Below are positions 60,065 through 64,000 of a stretch of DNA of 64,000 bases, piece by piece. The notes under the pieces are model-generated. The model was given only the letters and a program-made list of their open reading frames with translations, had not been told where the DNA came from and searched no databases. Numbering within the stretch: the first letter of the stretch is position 1; every line of letters starts with the position of its first letter. This stretch comes from Terriglobia bacterium (lineage in GTDB: Bacteria > Acidobacteriota > Terriglobia > JAJPHL01): NCBI GenBank assembly GCA_021325275.1, contig JAJPHL010000021.1, positions 62,001 through 126,000 on the forward strand, read 5' to 3'. The position numbers were made by a program, and so were the translations under genes.

Positions 60065-62318
60065 CGATGCGTACCTCCTGACTCCCGATGTTGTGCGCGA
60101 TATCCTCGGCGGTAACCGTCAACACGTAGCTTCCCGGCGCGAGTCCCGCAGGTATCGCGAGATCGCCGGTGTTAGCGGCCGAACGCGAATCCCAATGCAG
60201 TTCGACGGCCGCCGTTCCGTACATGCGCGCGAGCACGGTGCGCGTGTGTTGCGACGCGCTGGCACGCAGGTGCACCACGTCGCCGGCGCGATAGCGCGAT
60301 TTGTCGAGCTTCACGCGCACCACCGGCGGTTTGCTGGCGATCACAAAGCTTTTCCGTTCGCGATAAACGCGGCCTTGGCGGTCGCGCAGAATGAGGCGCA
60401 CCCAGTACGTGCCGTCCGACATTTCCTTTGGCGCGAGAAAACGCGTTTGCCAGACATCCTCGCCCGCCAAATAGCGGAGTGATTGCACCAGTCCAAAGGG
60501 AAACAGCGCTGTGACCGAGGCGACGGCGGCGTCGGTGTGCACGCGCAGGACGGGATCGCCGGGACGAATCAAGCGCGGACGCAACAAGGCGCGCGGCGCG
60601 GCCAGGAATGAGGTGTACGGTGTGACGAATTTGTATTTGCGCGAGAGGCGAATGATTTCGTCGATCGATTCGCGATCTTCGCCGTCGCGTTCGATCTTTT
60701 CAAGCAGCGCCTTCACGCGCGCCGCCGCCCAGGTGCGCGGAAGTTCGGGATGTTCCCGGGCGACCGCGGGCAAATCCGCCGTGGCTTGCATCGCGCCGGC
60801 CGAAAAGGTCGCCGCCCCGGGCTGCTGGTATTGCCCGATCCAAGACGCCATCGATCCGGGGAAACGCGTTTCTTCCAGTGGATAAACCAAGCGTAAATTC
60901 GACGCCGGCGCGGCCGTGAAGTTCAAACCATCCACCGGCTTTCGCGTGACCTTCGACAAAAAGAGCCGCAGCGGGAATTCGGCCGGCTCGGTGGAGCGAA
61001 TGGCTTCCACGAATCCCGGGTTATTCGCGGGATTGCGCGCCAGCATCGTCAGCAGCGGAATGTTGGCGTCGTCGCCGACGGCCCACACGCACGTGCGCGG
61101 CGGGTTTTGCTTGGCGTACCAGTCGGCGAGCTTTCCGGTGGCGATGACGCCGCGCGTCGCGCCGCCGTCGGACAGCAAAACCAATTCCGTTTCATCCGCT
61201 CCGCGGCGTCCTTGCGCCACTCCCGCGGTGAGCGCCGCTTCGAGATTTGTTCCGCCTCGCAACCTCCGTTGGCGAACCCAGTTGAGCGCCTGCTCCACGC
61301 TTTGCGGCGACACCGCCGTTGGATCGGGCTGGAACGTTTCGATTTCGGTGTTGAACATCAGAACGTTGAAGCGATCGCGCGGCGTGAGCGCGTGCAACAA
61401 TCCGTCGAGCGCCGCAAAACTGCGCTCCAACTTTTCCCACTGCATGGAGAGCGAATTGTCGAAGAGCACGACCACCGTGCGGGCGGCGCTCGCCGCGGCC
61501 GGCGCGGGAGCGAGGAGCGCCGAGGCCTGAAAGAATCCCGGCTCGCCGGCCGAGTCGCGATGCGCGATCACACCGAGTTTCGCGGTGGCAGATGGTTCGT
61601 AGCCGTAGCGAACGGAAAAATCTTCAGTGAGATTGACGTTGCGCGCTTCAAACGTGGCGCGCACCAGGTGCGGATTCTGCTCGCGCACCTGGACGGCGTA
61701 GGCCTTCGAGACAATCTGAAAATCCTTCAGCGCTTGCGAGGAACGCAGTTCGAGCGTGATCCACATATGTCCGACGGCCTGCTGCTGATACGCGCCGGGC
61801 TTCAGCGGAATGGCCAGCAGCGACGCCAGGTCGTCCACGGGAATGGTTTGGTGATACTCGAGCTCGATGCGCTTCGATCCGAACATGGGGATCGGCACGA
61901 TTTGCGCGCTGAATACGGCGCTGCGGCGGCCCTCGGCCGCGTCTTCGCCGCCTTCGAGCAATCCCGGATCGATGGATTGCAGCTTGATGTCCTTGTAAAG
62001 CTCTTCGGCGCGTTTGCGTTCCAGGATCACGCCGGGGATTCGCGTGGTGTCGTCCCAAACGGCGAAGTCGGAGATCATGGCGCGGCCCGGCAGCGCGAAG
62101 GAATATTTTCCCTCGAGGATTTGGCCGACGTGGCTCGCGTAGACCTGGCGCACCAGCACGCGCGCGTCGCCGTCGTCGATGGTGATATCGATGGCCATCT
62201 CCGCCATGGTCAGGGCGTTCGGATTCGGCTGCGCCAAATTGGTGGGCACAAGGATTCCGCCGTCGCCGCGCGCGAACGCGGCGGCCAACAGCAACGAGAA
62301 CGCCAGGCGCCGCCTCAT
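60051..62318 (-). CDS. VIT and von Willebrand factor A domain protein
   Basis: This 755-residue exported protein has a signal peptide (RRLAFSLLLAAAFARG). A VIT (inter-alpha-trypsin inhibitor) domain spans about 30-240 (VYASHVGQILEGKYSFALPG, ERKRAEELYKDI). A VWA domain follows at about 280-470 with an intact MIDAS: D287-x-S289-x-S291 (FDNSLS), Thr in RGGTNLEAAL and Asp in LLSDGGATRG. The region at about 540-620 (SIDEIIRLSRKYKFVTPYTS) is the usual tail of VIT-VWA proteins, and a C-terminal beta-sandwich follows. The MIDAS suggests metal-dependent protein-protein contacts. It is coupled to the propeller gene by an ATGA overlap. Confidence 0.88.
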   Translation of the reverse strand: MRRRLAFSLLLAAAFARGDGGILVPTNLAQPNPNALTMAEMAIDITIDDGDARVLVRQVYASHVGQILEGKYSFALPGRAMISDFAVWDDTTRIPGVILERKRAEELYKDIKLQSIDPGLLEGGEDAAEGRRSAVFSAQIVPIPMFGSKRIELEYHQTIPVDDLASLLAIPLKPGAYQQQAVGHMWITLELRSSQALKDFQIVSKAYAVQVREQNPHLVRATFEARNVNLTEDFSVRYGYEPSATAKLGVIAHRDSAGEPGFFQASALLAPAPAAASAARTVVVLFDNSLSMQWEKLERSFAALDGLLHALTPRDRFNVLMFNTEIETFQPDPTAVSPQSVEQALNWVRQRRLRGGTNLEAALTAGVAQGRRGADETELVLLSDGGATRGVIATGKLADWYAKQNPPRTCVWAVGDDANIPLLTMLARNPANNPGFVEAIRSTEPAEFPLRLFLSKVTRKPVDGLNFTAAPASNLRLVYPLEETRFPGSMASWIGQYQQPGAATFSAGAMQATADLPAVAREHPELPRTWAAARVKALLEKIERDGEDRESIDEIIRLSRKYKFVTPYTSFLAAPRALLRPRLIRPGDPVLRVHTDAAVASVTALFPFGLVQSLRYLAGEDVWQTRFLAPKEMSDGTYWVRLILRDRQGRVYRERKSFVIASKPPVVRVKLDKSRYRAGDVVHLRASASQHTRTVLARMYGTAAVELHWDSRSAANTGDLAIPAGLAPGSYVLTVTAEDIAHNIGSQEVRIDVLP

Positions 62319-64000
62319 TCCACGATCTCCGCTTCCGGCACGCGAATCAGGCCGTTGTCCGTACCTATATAAAGGATGCCGCCGCGCGCGGCCAGCGCCG
62401 TCACGTTGCCGGACGGCAAGCCGACGGTGGAGAATCGGCCGCGCCCGGTCGAGCGATCGTAGATGTAGAGTCCACGGCCGAGGGTGCCCGCGTAGATGCG
62501 ATCACCGTCCGTCACCATGGCCAACGGATTCACTTCGAAGTTTCCTTCCACGGGCTCAAACACTCCGTTTGCGGTGAGACGTACGATACCCGCTCCATAG
62601 GTACCGATGTACTCATCGGCGCCCACGCCGGCAATCGCGGTGATCCAGTTTTGCTTCAGCGGCGAGTTCGCGGTGGTGTAGCGGACGCCGGGGCGATCGC
62701 CTTCCAGCACGGAGATGCCGCCGAGCGTCCCGGCCAGGGTTTTCGATCCGGCGCGCGCCAACGCGTAGACGTGATTGTTCACCAGTCCATGAAATGCGTA
62801 GAGGCTGCGGGCGCCCGCGGCGTCGATCAAGGTGATTCCCGCAGGCGTGGCGATGGTCATCGCGCCGGGTTCCAGCAAAACGTCGTTGACGTGGTTGGAG
62901 ATGAGGCCTTGCGATTGCGTCATTACTTGAATAAGGCGTGGCGCGGAGTCGAAAATGATCAGTCCATTGGCGGTGGCGACCGCGGTGACGCCGCGCGACG
63001 CGTCGTTGACGATGCGATTGATGCAGAAGGCGTGCTCGTCTTCCACGTGCTGGACGGATGATCCCGAAACAATGTCGAGGCCGCGGTCGAAATATCCCAC
63101 CCATAGGCGGCCGCGTGAATCGGCGGCGAGCGCGGAGATGTTGCCGTCGGCCAAGGTGGCGCCGGCGCTCTGAAGCACGGGCTTGGCGCCGCGATAAAGC
63201 GCATCGTCGGCGAGCGTGTAGACCTCGCCGTCGAGTTCCAGGAACCTGGCGACGCGCTTGGGCACTTCTTGCGAAGTCGGTCGCCCGCGCGCGGCGAGCG
63301 GTACCGTGACCGTGCCTTGGTCGATGGTGCCGATCAGCAGAGAATTACCGTGAACCAGGAGCGCCGCGGACAAAACGCCCGGCGCCAGCGTCCGGCGCGC
63401 GCGACCGTCTTCGAATTCCGCGACGCCCAACGGCGTGCCGACATAAGCGTGTGTCCCGTGCAGCGCTAAGCTCAGCACTTCAGGATCGGGCAAACCGCTG
63501 TTTTCGGTGAACGTCTCCGCTTGACCGCCGCGCCAATGCAAAACGCCGCGGTCGAGCGTGCCCACCCAAAGGTCGCCTTCATTTCCGGCGAGCGCGGTCA
63601 CGTGCGTCGCGGCAAGCGATGCGTGAAACGGCGTCCAGGTGCGTCCGTCGTAAGCCAACACGCCCGATTCCTGCGTCCCCACCAGCACGCGTCCGGTTTC
63701 CAGCGCCGACACCGCCGTAAGTTTGCGCTGCGCCGCCGCGTTGGGACGAATCTGCCGGAACGATTGGCCGTCGAAAACGAGCAAGCCTTCGGTTTCGGTC
63801 GCTACATAAAGGTCGTGCGGTGACGCCGATACCGCCACGAGTTTCGACGCCGGCAGTTCGAATCCCGGACGGTAGCGCGCTTGCTCCACGCCGTGAAAAT
63901 CGTAAGCGAAAAGCCCGGCGGACGCGCAAATGTAGAGGCGTCCTTGAAACGCGACAGCGTCGCGGAATCGCGCCGGCGATCCGAGCGTTTCGTAGCCGCT
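62315..64000 (-). CDS. beta-propeller protein (two-component-regulator-propeller-like), 5' end outside the window
   Basis: At least 561 residues remain, and the frame is open to the window edge with coding quality (FRDAVAFQGRLYICASAGLF). A GTG at 63889 is therefore probably not the start. Repeats of about 40 residues with motifs like LYVATETEGLLVFDGQSF, VLVGTQESGVLAYDGRTW, LWVGTLDRGVLHWRGG and RIYAGTLGRGLYIYDRSTG fold as one or two seven-bladed propellers of the kind seen in the sensor halves of hybrid two-component systems. No kinase follows, so here it is a free-standing or anchored extracellular domain. It is the first visible gene of the six-gene cluster. Confidence 0.85.
   Translation of the reverse strand, partial: SGYETLGSPARFRDAVAFQGRLYICASAGLFAYDFHGVEQARYRPGFELPASKLVAVSASPHDLYVATETEGLLVFDGQSFRQIRPNAAAQRKLTAVSALETGRVLVGTQESGVLAYDGRTWTPFHASLAATHVTALAGNEGDLWVGTLDRGVLHWRGGQAETFTENSGLPDPEVLSLALHGTHAYVGTPLGVAEFEDGRARRTLAPGVLSAALLVHGNSLLIGTIDQGTVTVPLAARGRPTSQEVPKRVARFLELDGEVYTLADDALYRGAKPVLQSAGATLADGNISALAADSRGRLWVGYFDRGLDIVSGSSVQHVEDEHAFCINRIVNDASRGVTAVATANGLIIFDSAPRLIQVMTQSQGLISNHVNDVLLEPGAMTIATPAGITLIDAAGARSLYAFHGLVNNHVYALARAGSKTLAGTLGGISVLEGDRPGVRYTTANSPLKQNWITAIAGVGADEYIGTYGAGIVRLTANGVFEPVEGNFEVNPLAMVTDGDRIYAGTLGRGLYIYDRSTGRGRFSTVGLPSGNVTALAARGGILYIGTDNGLIRVPEAEIVE

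Overview
This window looks like a chromosomal segment of a Bryobacterales / Candidatus Solibacter-type acidobacterium. The DNA is GC-rich. The protein families are typical of that lineage: an ADOP-type FtsX/MacB-like permease starting MTTLWRDIRYALRGLL, a serine/threonine kinase fused to a PD40/WD40-type propeller, many TPR and carboxypeptidase-regulatory-like proteins, and a BNR-repeat protein whose C-terminus resembles the Solibacter-enriched TIGR03437 domain. Taxonomy is inferred from family content only; no rRNA is present.

Layout. 40-4367 (minus): respiratory complex I genes nuoC-D-H-I-J-K, running off the left edge, with no nuoA, B, E, F or G in place. 4494-8719: zinc alcohol dehydrogenase, a secreted carboxypeptidase-regulatory-like protein, beta-carbonic anhydrase and a secreted TPR protein. 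8816-13899 (minus): a very large secreted Asp-box (BNR) protein translationally coupled to a five-heme cytochrome. 14003-18282 (minus): ComM-like AAA ATPase and a kinase-propeller. 18347-21641 (minus): diheme cytochrome c, PQQ-type dehydrogenase and a mutarotase-like protein in one coupled operon. 21739-21957: a palindromic repeat element, followed by two AT-richer orphan genes. 22811-27002 (minus): oligopeptide-type ABC importer. 27015-29449 (minus): an HD-GYP/GAF/GGDEF c-di-GMP protein broken by one missing base. 29662-31785 (minus): membrane-fused spermidine-synthase-like protein. 31885-44552 (plus): ABC exporter, ADOP permease bracketed by repeats, nitronate monooxygenase, YtxH and DUF948-like small envelope proteins, a large TPR protein, and two GT-C-like membrane proteins, the second carrying TPRs. 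44663-45450 (minus): DinB-like and ComEA-like proteins, divergent from a DinG-type helicase (45473-47746). 47806-48033 (minus): a small secreted TGKK-repeat protein. 48223-50180 (plus): NarX/NarL-type two-component pair.

50183 to the right edge (minus) is the most unusual region. Six genes, most with 4-14 bp overlaps, encode in transcription order: a beta-propeller protein (cut by the window edge), a VIT/VWA protein, a 2268-residue TPR protein, a DUF3352-like protein with an acidic linker, a stripped-down penicillin-binding transpeptidase, and a SpoIID-like protein. Signal peptides or N-terminal membrane segments and two peptidoglycan-active families suggest a dedicated envelope assembly or remodelling system. 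I do not recognise it as a described one.

Two cross-cutting signals recur. First, three inverted repeats built from a CTCTGCGT unit lie at gene 3' ends, two of them flanking the ADOP permease. Second, several genes have a TATACT/TATAAT-like -10 box only 6-11 nt before the start codon, often in TGnTATACT form, suggesting leaderless or near-leaderless mRNAs.
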